From Mesorhizobium sp. J8 (lineage in GTDB: Bacteria; Pseudomonadota; Alphaproteobacteria; Rhizobiales; Rhizobiaceae): a DNA stretch of 64,000 nt. Position 1 is the stretch's first letter. Each line of letters starts with the position of its first letter. The translations under genes and the position numbers were made by a program. This document shows positions 17,673 to 27,469 of this stretch, in pieces. The stretch spans positions 868,001 through 932,000 of the forward strand of contig NZ_AP024109.1 in the NCBI RefSeq assembly GCF_016591715.1. Direction: 5' to 3'. The notes beneath the pieces are model-generated. The model saw nothing but the letters and a program-made list of their open reading frames with translations, did no database searches and was not told where the DNA came from.

Positions 17673-18157
17673 GGCAGCACCTTGCGCATGGTGATGGAGG
17701 TCGGCCTGTCATAGCCCTCATGCGCCGTGCGCTCGGTTTCGCGAAAGCCGAGCCGGGCAAAGGCTGCGTGGTTTGCCGTCAGCTCGATGCGGGCCTGGAG
17801 CTCGATCGCCTCCTTGCCCCGTTTGCGGGCGAGATTCTCGACCGCCCGCATCAGCCGGGCCCCTATGCCTTGGCCCTGCAGCCGCGGCTCGACCGCGAGC
17901 TTGCCGACATAGAAATCCCGCACTCGCTCCAGCGCGAAGACGCAGCCGACGATACGGCTGTTCTCGATCGCCAGAAACCCCGTCTCGCGTTTTGCCTTCT
18001 CGGCAAGGGTATCGGCGGTCAAAAGATGCGCCGAGGAGGGCGGGTCGATGACCCCGTCCATATAGGCGAAGGCGCGCCGGATCAGCGCGAGCAGGTCGTC
18101 CCACCGGTCGAAATCCGTTGGAAGGCCGATTATGGAGATTCCGACGCTCTGGTCCAT
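17669..18157 (-). CDS. GNAT-family N-acetyltransferase
   Basis: A 162-residue acetyltransferase. The acetyl-CoA pyrophosphate loop appears in LAVEPRLQGQGIGARLMRAVE, followed by a helix and ANHAAFARLGFRETERTAHEGY, typical of motif A and motif B of GNAT enzymes. The ATG at 18157 (MDQSVGISIIG) was chosen; earlier in-frame codons run into moeB. Its stop overlaps the start of the aconitase X large subunit, and it sits 4 bases after moeB. Substrate unknown; a role beside hydroxyproline metabolism is only suggested by coupling. Confidence 0.85.
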   Translation of the reverse strand: MDQSVGISIIGLPTDFDRWDDLLALIRRAFAYMDGVIDPPSSAHLLTADTLAEKAKRETGFLAIENSRIVGCVFALERVRDFYVGKLAVEPRLQGQGIGARLMRAVENLARKRGKEAIELQARIELTANHAAFARLGFRETERTAHEGYDRPTSITMRKVLP

Positions 18158-18161
18158 GCGC

Positions 18162-18917
18162 TCAGACGGCCTTGTAGCGGATGGTGTCGAAGCGGGCCGT
18201 GAGGCCATCGTAGAGCAGCAGGCGGCCGATCAGCGGCTCGCCTATGCCGGTGATCAGCTTGACGGCCTCCATCGCCTCCAGCGTGCCGATAACGCCCGTC
18301 AGCGCGCCGACTATACCGGCGACGGCGCAGGACGGCACCAGCCCTTCGGGCGGCGCCTCCGGGAACAGGTCGCGATAGCTCGGATTGCGTTTGCCGTCCG
18401 CGCCTGTCTCGAACGGCTTCAACACCGTCACCGACCCGTCGAAGCGGCCGACGGCGGCCGTGACGAGGGGCTTCTTCTCGCCGGCGCAGGCATCGGCGGC
18501 CGCGTAGCGCGTCTCGAAATTGTCGGAGCCGTCGACAACGACATCGTAGCGGGCGACGAGGGCAGGGGCGTTTTCCGCCGTCAGCCTCAGGCGATGCGAT
18601 TCCACCGTGACATTGGGATTGATGCGCATGATCGCTTCTCGTGCGCTGTCGGTCTTGGCCATGCCGATCGTGTCGCTGCCATGGATCACCTGCCGCTGCA
18701 GGTTGGACAGGGAAACCGTATCGTCATCGACGATGCCGAGCGTACCGACGCCGGCGGCGGCAAGATATTCCAGCACCGGCGCGCCGAGCCCGCCGGCGCC
18801 GATCACCAGCACCCGCGCCCGTTTCAGCTTCTGCTGGCCCGGCCCGCCGATCTCCGGCAGCACGATGTGGCGGGCATAGCGTTCGAGCTCTTCGTCGGTC
18901 AGGGCGGTGTCGGTCAT
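18162..18917 (-). CDS. moeB: MoeB/ThiF-type adenylyltransferase (molybdopterin synthase activation)
   Basis: Members adenylate the C-terminal glycine of MoaD or ThiS. The 251-residue protein has the nucleotide loop GAGGLGAPVLEYLAAAGVG, the Arg in NLQRQVIHG, the Asp in DGSDNFETRY, and a Cys in VPSCAVAG. The two CxxC zinc pairs of E. coli MoeB are missing. The start at 18917 gives MTDTALTDEELERYARH, the normal MoeB beginning. The window also encodes a large molybdoenzyme (soeA) that would need this cofactor. ThiF-like function is an alternative. Confidence 0.85.
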   Translation of the reverse strand: MTDTALTDEELERYARHIVLPEIGGPGQQKLKRARVLVIGAGGLGAPVLEYLAAAGVGTLGIVDDDTVSLSNLQRQVIHGSDTIGMAKTDSAREAIMRINPNVTVESHRLRLTAENAPALVARYDVVVDGSDNFETRYAAADACAGEKKPLVTAAVGRFDGSVTVLKPFETGADGKRNPSYRDLFPEAPPEGLVPSCAVAGIVGALTGVIGTLEAMEAVKLITGIGEPLIGRLLLYDGLTARFDTIRYKAV

Positions 18918-19020
18918 AGTCGAACCATATCGCCGGCGTAGACCCTTGTCAGTAAGCGCAAGGCGAAGCCTTGTGGTCCACACGCGCGGCAAACCCTGGT
19001 GGCGCAGCGCGAAAATGGCT

Positions 19021-20187
19021 TCAAGGGCTCGCCGTCAGTCCGATGCTGCCGTGATCGACCGTCAGGAACTGCGCCCGGCCGGCAAGACTCGAAAACAGGG
19101 CCGCATCGGTGCCGGTCATGAAGGCCTGGCAATTCAGCTCTTCCAGGATCGAGAACAACGCCGCGCGCCGGCCCGCGTCGAGATGCGCGGCGATCTCGTC
19201 CAGGAGAAGGATCGGCGTCAGTCCCGACATCTCACCGGTCAGCCTGGCATGCGACAAAACGATGCCGACCAGCAGCGCCTTCTGCTCGCCGGTCGAGCAC
19301 AGTTCCGCCGGCATCGACTTCGGCCGGTGCCGTACCAGGAGATCGGAGCGATGCGGACCGTCCAGCGTACGGCCGGCGGCGCGGTCGCGCTCGCGGCCAT
19401 TGGCAAGCGCGCGGCGGAAGCGCTCCTCGACATCGACGGCCGGCGCGACGGCGACCTCGCTCTCCAGGTCGCCGGCAAGACTGATGTCGGCCTGCGGAAA
19501 CGGCCCGCTGCCGGGCAATCTGTCGATCATGGCTGCAAGCAGCCGCACCAGCTCTGCCCGCGCGGCGGCGATCGCCACCCCGGTCTCGGCCATCTGCGTC
19601 TCGATCGCGTCGAACCAGGCGCCATCGCGGGAACCTTCGGTAAGCAGGCGGTTACGGCCGCGCATGGCCTTCTCATAGTCGAGCGCGCGCTGGCCATGGC
19701 CGGGATCGATCGCCAGCACCAGCCGGTCGAGAAAGCGGCGGCGGTCCGCCGCCGGCCCAGGAAACAGGCCATCCATCGCCGGCGTCAGCCAGACGACCCG
19801 CAGCCACTCCAGCATGTCCTCGGCCGATCGCGCCGGCGCGCCGTTGATCCGCACCTTCCTGCCGCTTTCGCCGGCTGCGTCGCCGCCGGAGATGCCAGTG
19901 CCGATCTCGACCTGGCCTTCCGGTCCGTCGATGCGCGCATGCAGAGCGAAGCCGCCGTCGCCGCCTTCGCGCGCCACATCTGCATAGGGCGCGCGGCGCA
20001 GGCCCCGGCCGGGTGTCAGAAACGAGATCGCTTCCAAGAGATTGGTCTTGCCCGCGCCATTGTCGCCCGACAGCACCACAGCGCCGGGCGCTAGGTCGAG
20101 CGAAAGCGCTGCGTAGTTGCGGAAATTCGTAAGTGTTAGCTTACTTATATAGCTTTGCTGCCGAAGCTGTCTGGCGTCCGTGGTCAA
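19021..20187 (-). CDS. recF: DNA replication and repair protein RecF
   Basis: RecF is an SMC-like ATPase that helps load RecA at gaps. The 388-residue protein has Walker A GDNGAGKTNLLEAIS, the ABC signature region CSTGEQKALLVGIVLSHA, and Walker B ILLLDEIAAHLD. It begins with a TTG codon at 20187 (TTDARQLRQQSYISKLTLTNFRNY); no ATG is nearer to the conserved LTLTNFRNY. It lies 26 bases after dnaN in the dnaA-dnaN-recF order and is followed by moeB. Identity is secure, the start less so. Confidence 0.95.
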   Translation of the reverse strand: MTTDARQLRQQSYISKLTLTNFRNYAALSLDLAPGAVVLSGDNGAGKTNLLEAISFLTPGRGLRRAPYADVAREGGDGGFALHARIDGPEGQVEIGTGISGGDAAGESGRKVRINGAPARSAEDMLEWLRVVWLTPAMDGLFPGPAADRRRFLDRLVLAIDPGHGQRALDYEKAMRGRNRLLTEGSRDGAWFDAIETQMAETGVAIAAARAELVRLLAAMIDRLPGSGPFPQADISLAGDLESEVAVAPAVDVEERFRRALANGRERDRAAGRTLDGPHRSDLLVRHRPKSMPAELCSTGEQKALLVGIVLSHARLTGEMSGLTPILLLDEIAAHLDAGRRAALFSILEELNCQAFMTGTDAALFSSLAGRAQFLTVDHGSIGLTASP

Positions 20188-20213
20188 GGTAACACATCAG
20201 GTCCGCCCCGGAC

Positions 20214-21332
20214 CTAGACCCGCATCGGCATCAGCACGTAGAGCGCGGTCTCGTCGGCCATGTCGTGGATCAGCGTCGGCGAACCGGCGTCGGCCAGCAT
20301 GAACTTGGCCTCGGAACCCGTGAGCTGGGCGGCGACATCGAGCAGGTATTTGGCGTTGAAGCCGATCTCGATCGGGTCCGCCGAATAGTCGGCCGCCAGT
20401 TCCTCGGTGGCGCTGCCAGAGTCGGGGTTGTTGACGGCTAAGGTGAGCTGGCCGTCATTGATCGACAGCTTCACGGCCCGGCCGCGTTCGGAGGAAATGG
20501 TTGAAACGCGGTCGACCGCAGCCGCGAAGCTCTGGCGGTCGATGATCAGCTTCTTGTCATTGCCGGTCGGGATGACGCGCTGATAGTCGGGGAAGGTGCC
20601 GTCGATCAGCTTCGAGGTCAAAACGACGCTGCCGATGGTGAAGCGGATCTTGGTATCCGACAGCTCGGTGGTCACCGCCACATCGGGATCGTCGACCAGC
20701 TTCTGCAGCTCGCTCACCGTCTTGCGCGGAATGATGATGCCGGGCATGCCTTCCGAGCCCGCCGGCGCGTCGATCTCGGCGCGCGCCAGGCGGTGTCCGT
20801 CGGTCGCCACCGAGCGCAGCTTCAACTTGCCGCCCACCTCATGCGTGTGCAGGAAGATGCCGTTGAGGTAGTAGCGCGTCTCCTCGGTGGAGATGGCGAA
20901 CTGGGTTTTGTCGATCAGCCCCTTGAGCGCCGCCGATTCCAACCGGAAGATATGCGAGAACGAACCGGCCGAGAGCTCCGGGAAGTCGGATTGCGGCAGG
21001 CACTGCAGACGGAAGCTCGAACGTCCCGAGGTGACGGTCATCGCGTTGCCGTCCTCGTCCGTCTTCAGCATCACCTCGGCGCCGTCGGAAAGCTTGCGCA
21101 CGATGTCGTAGAGCAGATGCGCCGGCACCGTCGTCGCGCCGCCGCGCTCGACCTTGGCGGGCGTCGCCTCCGTCACTTCGAGGTCGAGGTCGGTGGCCTT
21201 CATCTCGAGGCTGGCGCCCTCGGCGCTGAGCAGCACGTTGGACAGGATCGGTATGGTGTTGCGCCGCTCGACCACGCGATGGACGTGGTTGAGGGACTTC
21301 AGGAGATTTGACCGTTCCAGGATAACACGCAT
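20214..21332 (-). CDS. dnaN: DNA polymerase III beta sliding clamp
   Basis: The ring-shaped clamp that tethers DNA polymerase III. The 372-residue protein shows the three-domain repeat with MRVILERSNLLKSLNHVHRVVERRNTIPIL at the start, TDLDLEV, ATDGHRLARAE and the C-terminal LMPMRV tail that lines the protein-binding cleft. The in-frame codons before the ATG at 21332 are not part of the family. It lies about 200 bases after dnaA and before recF. Confidence 0.98.
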   Translation of the reverse strand: MRVILERSNLLKSLNHVHRVVERRNTIPILSNVLLSAEGASLEMKATDLDLEVTEATPAKVERGGATTVPAHLLYDIVRKLSDGAEVMLKTDEDGNAMTVTSGRSSFRLQCLPQSDFPELSAGSFSHIFRLESAALKGLIDKTQFAISTEETRYYLNGIFLHTHEVGGKLKLRSVATDGHRLARAEIDAPAGSEGMPGIIIPRKTVSELQKLVDDPDVAVTTELSDTKIRFTIGSVVLTSKLIDGTFPDYQRVIPTGNDKKLIIDRQSFAAAVDRVSTISSERGRAVKLSINDGQLTLAVNNPDSGSATEELAADYSADPIEIGFNAKYLLDVAAQLTGSEAKFMLADAGSPTLIHDMADETALYVLMPMRV

Positions 21333-21533
21333 GACGAAACAGGCTCGCTTCAATGAATGAACGGGTCACCGGCAGACGGCATCCCGCGAAAGCCCTGAAA
21401 GGCTTCCAGAATCTCCGTAAGCTGACAGTAAAAAGCCTGCGAACGCAAGCCCGCGGCACCGGTTACGGCCGGCAGCGCGGGCTTTCTGGGGATAAAGCCG
21501 GCGAAGCACGTCGTCGACTGTTTCCGCGATCCC

Positions 21534-23081
21534 TCAGGCCTGGTCGTTGATCAGCCTTCTGAGCAGTTCGAGCTCCTGCGCCAGCGTATTGTCCCCGCCC
21601 GAAAGGTCCTCGATCTTGCGCACGGCATGCAGCACGGTCGTGTGGTCGCGGCCGCCGAAGCGCCGCCCGATCTCCGGTAACGAGCGCGGCGTCATCACTT
21701 TCGACAGATACATCGCCACCTGCCGCGGCTTGACGATCGTGCGCGTGCGCCGGTTGGACAGAAGCTCCGTCTTCGACACGTTGTAGTGGCGCGCCACGAT
21801 GCGCTGGATGTCCTCGATGCGCACGCGCTTCGGCTCGCCGGAGCGGTAGATGTGACCGAGGATCTCGTCGATGCGGTCGATGGTGATCTGCGGCTCGAAG
21901 GATTGGCGGAACAGAAGCTGGTTGAAGGCGCCTTCGAGCTCGCGCCCGCTGCCGGTCACCGTGCGCGCGACATGCTCCAGGATTTCGTCGGAGATGTCGA
22001 GCGAGGTGTCATCGGTCTTGGCGGTGGCGCGGCGCAGCTTCAGCATGCCGAGCCGCATGGCGAAATCCGGCGCCGACATTTCCAGCGCCACGCCGCCGTT
22101 CAGCCGCGAACGCACGCGCGGCTCCAGCGATTCCAGTTCCGACGGCGGCCGGTCGGCCGCGACCACGACCTGTTTGGCGCTGTCGAGCAGCATGTTGATG
22201 AGGTGGCAGAATTCATGCTGAATCGACTTGCCCTGCAGGAACTGCATGTCGTCGATGATCAAGAGATCGATGTCGCGCAGCTGCTCTTTCAGCGTCAGCG
22301 CGTTGTTGTCGCGGATCGCGGTGGCAAAGCGCCACATGAAATATTCCGCCGTCAGGTAGACGACGCGAGACTTCGGGTTGTGCCGCAGCGATTCCGCTGC
22401 GATCGCCTGCAGCAGGTGCGTCTTGCCGAGCCCGACGGTCGCGTGCAGGAAAAGCGGGTTGAAGCGCACCGCGCTCGACTGCGATTCCGCCACGGCTCTC
22501 GCCGCCGCGAAGGCCACTCTGTTCGACGGCCCCTCGATGAAGGAGCTGAACGTGTAGCGCGGATCGAGCGGCGACCCCAGAACATTGTGGCGGAACTCCG
22601 GTTCCGCGGGCGCGCCCGGGCGCGGCGCCGGCGCCCGTTGTTCCACGCGCCCGGCGCTCGCGGTGCCGTTGGCAAGCGCGGTGTGGGTCTGCTTGGTCAT
22701 CTTGCGCGGCGGCGCCACTTCCGGCTCGACATGGTTGCGCCCCTGGCGCGTGGCGGTGCGCACGATGATCTCGATCTTGAGGACGTCCGGATCCTCATGC
22801 CGCCAAAGCTCGGCGATGAGCTCGAGGTAATGGCCGTTGATCCAGGACCGCAGGAAGGCTGTCGGCACGGAGATGCGGACAATGCCGCGGGAGGCCTCGG
22901 CGACCTTCATGCGACCGAACCAGCTCGAATAGACCTCGGCTCCGAGACGCGCTTTCAGCTGAGCCTTGACCCGTTCGAACTTCTGTTCCGCGTCGCTGGA
23001 TGCCACCATGTCGCCCCCTCCGACAAAAGTTGATGGAAACGGGAGTTCGCCCGCTATCTCCCTCTCGATGCCGCTTTGCAT
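21534..23081 (-). CDS. dnaA: Chromosomal replication initiator DnaA
   Basis: DnaA is the AAA+ ATPase that opens oriC. The 515-residue protein has domain I ([25 protein letters not shown]), a variable linker, and the AAA+ core with Walker [14 protein letters not shown] and Walker [14 protein letters not shown]. Domain IV ([28 protein letters not shown], and the DNA-binding [11 protein letters not shown]) completes it. The start at 23081 ([16 protein letters not shown]) matches my memory of Mesorhizobium DnaA. The frame stays open 76 codons further upstream, and an ATG inside at the [10 protein letters not shown] segment is another option. Nearby DnaA boxes and GANTC sites suggest autoregulation and cell-cycle control. 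Confidence 0.96.
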   Translation of the reverse strand: MQSGIEREIAGELPFPSTFVGGGDMVASSDAEQKFERVKAQLKARLGAEVYSSWFGRMKVAEASRGIVRISVPTAFLRSWINGHYLELIAELWRHEDPDVLKIEIIVRTATRQGRNHVEPEVAPPRKMTKQTHTALANGTASAGRVEQRAPAPRPGAPAEPEFRHNVLGSPLDPRYTFSSFIEGPSNRVAFAAARAVAESQSSAVRFNPLFLHATVGLGKTHLLQAIAAESLRHNPKSRVVYLTAEYFMWRFATAIRDNNALTLKEQLRDIDLLIIDDMQFLQGKSIQHEFCHLINMLLDSAKQVVVAADRPPSELESLEPRVRSRLNGGVALEMSAPDFAMRLGMLKLRRATAKTDDTSLDISDEILEHVARTVTGSGRELEGAFNQLLFRQSFEPQITIDRIDEILGHIYRSGEPKRVRIEDIQRIVARHYNVSKTELLSNRRTRTIVKPRQVAMYLSKVMTPRSLPEIGRRFGGRDHTTVLHAVRKIEDLSGGDNTLAQELELLRRLINDQA

Positions 23082-23461
23082 GATCAAGTCCCTTGTCTTC
23101 TCGTACCCTTTTTTCCGCCGGGAATGCGCCTCCTGCATCCTTGGTCCGGCGACCTCATTTGCTGCGCTGCCGTTGCCGCCGCCGGCAACGATCGTCGCAA
23201 CTCGCGCAAGGGACCAGCTGCCGGCTCCGCACGCCGGCTTCCAACAAAGACAAGGCAATGCACTGCCGTCCGGCGGAAAGGCCGGTGAGACATCGACTGC
23301 CATGTACAATTACGCCAGTCCCCTACCCGCATCGAAGAGACAAACCAAGCCACACGCGGAATTGCTCCACGTCATGAATTCCGCCATTTTGTGCTGGCCG
23401 ATTCAGGCTGGGTCAAGGGCTAGAGCCCGTCCCTTCGATGGATGGACATTACCGAAATCGC

Positions 23462-23470
23462 TGTGGATAG
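23462..23470 (-). promoter_or_regulatory. DnaA-box-like site 1
   Basis: TGTGGATAG on the plus strand, CTATCCACA on the minus strand, matches the TTATCCACA consensus at 8 of 9 positions. It lies about 380 bases upstream of the dnaA start. Confidence 0.5.
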
Positions 23471-23678
23471 GGCAAGGCCACATCTAACGGTTTTTTAACG
23501 AATCTGGTTACCGGAGAGGGCTTCAAATCGGGTGCCGCGACGGCACGTTTTGACAAAGCCTTTGTGATTCAAACCCTTTTCCGGCGAATATGAAAAAGGC
23601 CGCCTGAAACGAAATATTCTGAAATAATTCTCTTGACAGCTACTTCTCCCCTATCGCTCGGTCATGAGTTGAACAAGC

Positions 23679-23687
23679 TGTGGATGA
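23679..23687 (-). promoter_or_regulatory. DnaA-box-like site 2
   Basis: TGTGGATGA on the plus strand, TCATCCACA on the minus strand, matches the consensus at 8 of 9 positions. It has the same orientation as site 1, about 217 bases away. Confidence 0.45.
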
Positions 23688-23864
23688 CCCGCCGTAAGCC
23701 ATTGAAAAATCTAGGGATTTCTTGATAGGCAAATTTGGGCAGTTGCCGCGGCGAGGGCGTGCCGATATCAGCGGCACTGAATATGCCGGCAAAACATTAC
23801 CGGCATTGGAATCGCTCACAAGTGCAGCTTGCGAGCAAACTTTTTAAGTACTTGCCGGCAAACG

Positions 23865-23891
23865 AAAAAACCCGGCCTGTACGGCCGGGTT
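23865..23891 (-). terminator. Intrinsic terminator after rpsT
   Basis: On the minus strand AACCCGGCC, a 5-base loop and GGCCGGGTT are followed by a further run of T (AAAAAA on plus at 23865-23870). It begins about 30 bases after the rpsT stop and separates rpsT from dnaA. Confidence 0.92.
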
Positions 23892-23920
23892 CAGTATCGA
23901 CTGAGTGGAAGAGGAGTCGG

Positions 23921-24187
23921 TCAGGCCGACAGCGTCTTGACCCGCTGGGCCAGCCGCGAGACCTTGCGCGAAGCCGTGTTCTTGTGGACAACGCCCTTGG
24001 TGGCGGCGCGCATCAATTCCGGCTCCGCAGCCTTGAAGGCTTCCACCGCCGCAGCCTTGTCGCCGGCGGCCAGCGCCTCTTCGACCTTGCGGACATAGGT
24101 GCGGACGCGCGAGCGACGGTTCTTGTTGATCGCTGCGCGGCGGGCGATCTTGCGCGTTGCCTTTTTGGCCGAGGACGTATTGGCCAT
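23921..24187 (-). CDS. rpsT: 30S ribosomal protein S20
   Basis: S20 binds the 5' and 3' minor domains of 16S rRNA. The 88-residue, highly basic protein has the expected [34 protein letters not shown] start and [23 protein letters not shown] end. The ATG at 24187 is the only start giving the conserved N-terminus. It is followed by a strong terminator and then the dnaA leader. The rpsT-dnaA neighbourhood is common in rhizobia. Confidence 0.98.
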   Translation of the reverse strand: MANTSSAKKATRKIARRAAINKNRRSRVRTYVRKVEEALAAGDKAAAVEAFKAAEPELMRAATKGVVHKNTASRKVSRLAQRVKTLSA

Positions 24188-24395
24188 GATGCCTCTCTTC
24201 TGATCTGGTGAGCGCCAGCGGGGTGCCGCAGGGCGCAAAAAACAAACGGGCAGCCACAGGGCCGCCTCGGTTGGTGCGGCTTATAGTTCAGCTTTTCCGG
24301 CGCGTCAACGCCACTGGGAAGTCTTTTTGGGTGGTCTTTTGGAGACTGAAAGCGCGGCGCGTCGTCACCCGCTTTCAATCATCGGGCGCCACGGC

Positions 24396-25169
24396 CTAGC
24401 GGTTGGTGAAATTCGGCTTCCGCTTCTCGACGAAGGCGGCCATGCCTTCTTTCTGATCGTCGAGCGCAAACAGTGAATGGAACAGGCGGCGTTCGAAGCG
24501 CAGCCCTTCGGCGAGCGTCGTCTCATAAGCGCGGTTGACCGCCTCCTTGGTCATCATCACCGACGGCAGCGAGAACTCCGCGATCTTCGCTGCCGCTTTC
24601 AGTGCTTCCTCGGTGAGTTCGGCGACCGGCACCACCCGCGACACCAGCCCGCTCCGCTCGGCTTCGGCCGCGTCCATCATCCGCCCGGTCAGGCACATGT
24701 CCATCGCCTTCGACTTGCCGACGAAGCGGGTCAGCCGCTGCGATCCGCCCATGCCCGGCATGACGCCGAGCGTGATTTCGGGCTGGCCGAACTTGGCATT
24801 GTCGCCGGCGATGATGAAGTCGCACATCATGGCCAGCTCGCAGCCGCCGCCGAGTGCATAGCCCGCGACTGCCGCGATGATGGGCTTGCGGATGCGTGTG
24901 AATTCCTCCCAGCCGACGAAGAAATCCTGGCTGTAGGCGTCGGCGAAGGACAGCGCCTGCATTTCCTTGATGTCGGCACCGGCGGCAAACGCCTTTTCCG
25001 AGCCCGTAAGCACCATCGCGCCGATCGCGGGATCGGCGTTGAACGCGCTCGTCGCCGCCAAGACCTCCGCGAGGACCTGCGAATTCAGCGCATTGAGCGC
25101 CTTGGGCCGGTTCAGCGTGATCAGCCCGACCTTGCCGCGTGTTTCCGCCAGAATGGTTTCATAGGTCAT
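24396..25169 (-). CDS. Enoyl-CoA hydratase
   Basis: A crotonase-family protein of 257 residues that hydrates trans-2-enoyl-CoA in beta-oxidation. The oxyanion-hole segment [12 protein letters not shown] is present, as are both catalytic Glu positions, in [12 protein letters not shown] and [16 protein letters not shown]. The C-terminal half ends [15 protein letters not shown], typical of short-chain enoyl-CoA hydratases. The ATG at 25169 with GGAAGAG before it was chosen over a much longer open frame that overlaps mutM. It follows mutM on the same strand by 46 bases, an order seen in other rhizobia. Confidence 0.94.
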   Translation of the reverse strand: MTYETILAETRGKVGLITLNRPKALNALNSQVLAEVLAATSAFNADPAIGAMVLTGSEKAFAAGADIKEMQALSFADAYSQDFFVGWEEFTRIRKPIIAAVAGYALGGGCELAMMCDFIIAGDNAKFGQPEITLGVMPGMGGSQRLTRFVGKSKAMDMCLTGRMMDAAEAERSGLVSRVVPVAELTEEALKAAAKIAEFSLPSVMMTKEAVNRAYETTLAEGLRFERRLFHSLFALDDQKEGMAAFVEKRKPNFTNR

Positions 25170-25215
25170 GGGCTCTTCCTTCCGCGGCAGTGGGGTGATC
25201 GATACCGTTCCTAGC

Positions 25216-26106
25216 TTACCGCTGACAGGTCCGGCAATAGAAGGTCGAGCGGCCGCTCTGCACGATGCGCTCGATGTGGCCGTGGCAGCCCGGCTTCGGG
25301 CACGGCTCGCCCTCCCGGTCGTACACTGCGAAGGAATGCTGGAAATAGCCGAGCGATCCGTCGGCCTGGACATAGTCGCGCAGCGAGGAGCCGCCCGCGG
25401 CGATCGCATCGGCGATGACCGAGCGGATCGCCCCGGCAAGACGTTCGCTTTGCTCTTTCGCCTTCTTGGCCGATCCGGCGATGGTGCCGGCTTCGCGCAG
25501 CGGCGAGAGGCCGGCGCGCCACAAGGCTTCCGCCACATATATATTGCCTAGTCCGGCGATCAGCCTCTGATCGAGCAGCGCCGCCTTGAGCGGCGATCTG
25601 CGATCCTTCAGCAGCGAGGCGAGCAGGGGGCCGTCGAGCGCGTTGCCGGTTGGCTCGATGCCGAGCCCCGCCAGCATCGGATGTGTGTCCGGCGGCCCTT
25701 CGGCAAACAGCATGAAGCCGAAGCGGCGCGGGTCGTTGAAGACGACGCGCGATCGCTCGCCCGTTGTCGAGGCGACATCGAACACGACATGGTCATGCGC
25801 CGCGCTTTTCGAGCGCTCGTGGTGGAAGCTGCCGGCGACGTCGCCACTCCCGGCGGCCTCGACCCGGAACGATCCCGACATGCCGAGATGACAGATGAGA
25901 ACCGGGCCGTTTTCGATATGCATCGTCAGGTATTTGGCGCGCCGGCCAAGCGCCGTCACGGTCTTGCCGGTAAGCCGCTCCGAAAAGCGCTCGGGAAAGG
26001 GAAAGCGAAGATCCGGCCTGCGCGCCTCGACGTTGACGAACCGCGCCCCTTCCAGGACCGGCTGCAGCCCGCGGCGTACGGTCTCGACTTCAGGCAGCTC
26101 AGGCAT
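25216..26106 (-). CDS. mutM: Formamidopyrimidine-DNA glycosylase
   Basis: MutM (Fpg) removes 8-oxoguanine and opened purines and cleaves the abasic site. The 296-residue protein starts [14 protein letters not shown], giving the catalytic Pro and Glu after Met removal, and has the conserved Lys in GRRAKYL. It ends in the zinc finger [13 protein letters not shown] and CRTCQR. An insertion around residues 87-103 (rich in Ser, Gly and His) lengthens it relative to E. coli Fpg; similar insertions occur in rhizobial homologues as I recall. Its start overlaps the end of deoB by 8 bases. Confidence 0.96.
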   Translation of the reverse strand: MPELPEVETVRRGLQPVLEGARFVNVEARRPDLRFPFPERFSERLTGKTVTALGRRAKYLTMHIENGPVLICHLGMSGSFRVEAAGSGDVAGSFHHERSKSAAHDHVVFDVASTTGERSRVVFNDPRRFGFMLFAEGPPDTHPMLAGLGIEPTGNALDGPLLASLLKDRRSPLKAALLDQRLIAGLGNIYVAEALWRAGLSPLREAGTIAGSAKKAKEQSERLAGAIRSVIADAIAAGGSSLRDYVQADGSLGYFQHSFAVYDREGEPCPKPGCHGHIERIVQSGRSTFYCRTCQR

Positions 26107-27337
26107 GGCCGCCTATCGTTGCGAGAAAGGACGTCCCATGGCGGCCGATTGCCAGGCCGAGATGATCCGCGACGGTTTCGCCGATATCGGCGAAAGTCGG
26201 CCTCAGCCCGATGTCGCCGCCCTTCAGCCCCGGCCCAATGCCGATCACCGGAACGCGCTCGCGCGTATGGTCGGTGCCGCGCCAGGTCGGATCGTTGCCA
26301 TGGTCGGCGGTGAGGATGAGCAGATCTCCTGGCCTGACGCGCGACAGCGCCTCGGCCAGCCGGCGGTCGAAGGCTTCGAGCGCCGCGGCATAGCCGGCGA
26401 CATCGCGCCGGTGGCCGAACTCGGTATCGAAATCGACGAAATTGGCAAAGACCAGATCGCCGTCGCGGGCGTCGTCCATGGCGCCGAGCGCCTTGTCGAA
26501 CATCGCCATGTTGCCGCCGGCCTTGCGCACTTCCGAAATGCCGCGATGAGCGAAGATGTCGCCGATCTTGCCGACGGCGATGACCTTGCTGCCGCGGCCG
26601 GTCAGCCGGTCGAGCAGGGTCTCTTCCGGCGGCGGCACCGCATAGTCGCGGCGATTGTGGGTGCGCTGGAACGTGGCTTTTGTCTCGCCCACGAATGGCC
26701 GCGCGATCACGCGCCCGATCTTTAGCGGATCGGCCAGCCGCCGCACCGTGAGGCAAAGCTCATAAAGCCGCTCCAGCCCGAAATGCGTTTCATGCGCGGC
26801 GATCTGCAACACGGAATCGACCGATGTGTAGCAGATCGGCCTGCCGGTGCGGATATGCTCCTCGCCGAGCCGCTCTATGATCTCGGTTCCAGGCGCGTGG
26901 CAGTTGCCGAGGATGCCCGGCAGCTTGCCCTCGCGGATGATCGCGTCGGTGAGCTCCGCCGGGAAGGCCGGCACCGTGTCGGGAAAATAGCCCCAGTCGA
27001 AGCGCACAGGCAGGCCGGCGATCTCCCAGTGGCCGGAGGGAGTATCCTTGCCGCTCGACACTTCCTGGGCGGCACCATGGAAGGCCGAGGCAAGCAACGG
27101 TGTATCGATGTCGAGCTTGAGCCCGGTCGCCGTCCGTGCCGCCCGGCCAAGACCGAGCGCCATCATGTTGGGTACCGCAAGCGGCCCGTTTCGCAAACCT
27201 TCCCGGTCGGCGCGACCATCGGCGCAGGCCTGAAAAATATGTCCGAACGTGTCGGCGCCGGCATCGCCATAGCGTTCGGCGTCGGCCGCGCCGCCGATGC
27301 CGAAAGAATCGAGAACGAACAGGAACGCGCGCGCCAC
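26099..27337 (-). CDS. deoB: Phosphopentomutase
   Basis: DeoB interconverts ribose 1-phosphate or deoxyribose 1-phosphate with the 5-phosphates in nucleoside salvage. The 412-residue protein belongs to the alkaline-phosphatase superfamily. Metal ligands are visible in [21 protein letters not shown] and [18 protein letters not shown]. The start is GTG at 27337 ([15 protein letters not shown]), which matches the family; the frame stays open far upstream into the divergent gene but without a good start. Other nucleoside genes (deoA, deoD) are not in view. Downstream mutM overlaps by 8 bases. Confidence 0.94.
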   Translation of the reverse strand: MARAFLFVLDSFGIGGAADAERYGDAGADTFGHIFQACADGRADREGLRNGPLAVPNMMALGLGRAARTATGLKLDIDTPLLASAFHGAAQEVSSGKDTPSGHWEIAGLPVRFDWGYFPDTVPAFPAELTDAIIREGKLPGILGNCHAPGTEIIERLGEEHIRTGRPICYTSVDSVLQIAAHETHFGLERLYELCLTVRRLADPLKIGRVIARPFVGETKATFQRTHNRRDYAVPPPEETLLDRLTGRGSKVIAVGKIGDIFAHRGISEVRKAGGNMAMFDKALGAMDDARDGDLVFANFVDFDTEFGHRRDVAGYAAALEAFDRRLAEALSRVRPGDLLILTADHGNDPTWRGTDHTRERVPVIGIGPGLKGGDIGLRPTFADIGETVADHLGLAIGRHGTSFLATIGGHA

Positions 27338-27469
27338 GGGTATCTTTGTTGTCAGTGCTCGCTGCCAGACATAGGGTTCCCCGGCGGCGTTGGCAAATCG
27401 GAAACCAAACCGCAACCGCTTGGCGCCATAGTTGCGGCGAGGCGTGGATGCAGCGGGGACGAAGCAGGT

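Larger units (their letters stand above)
23082..23864 (-). promoter_or_regulatory. Long dnaA leader/promoter region with DnaA boxes and GANTC sites
   Basis: About 780 bases separate the dnaA start from the rpsT terminator, with no convincing gene. The part nearer rpsT is AT-rich against the rest of the window. It holds two DnaA-box-like 9-mers (23462-23470, 23679-23687) and four GANTC sites, the CcrM methylation target (23400, 23500, 23566, 23809). An inverted repeat ATGCCGG/CCGGCAT occurs at 23783-23806. Known alphaproteobacterial dnaA promoters use such sites; their use here is inferred. Confidence 0.55.

Noticed and set aside
23082..23309. DnaA start 76 codons upstream
   Set aside because: The frame is open but the extra residues do not match DnaA domain I and lack the family's usual beginning. 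The start at 23081 gives normal length.
23400..23813. Chromosomal origin of replication at dnaA
   Set aside because: Only two imperfect DnaA boxes are seen. In Rhizobiales studied so far the origin lies near hemE rather than dnaA. Autoregulation is enough to explain the boxes.
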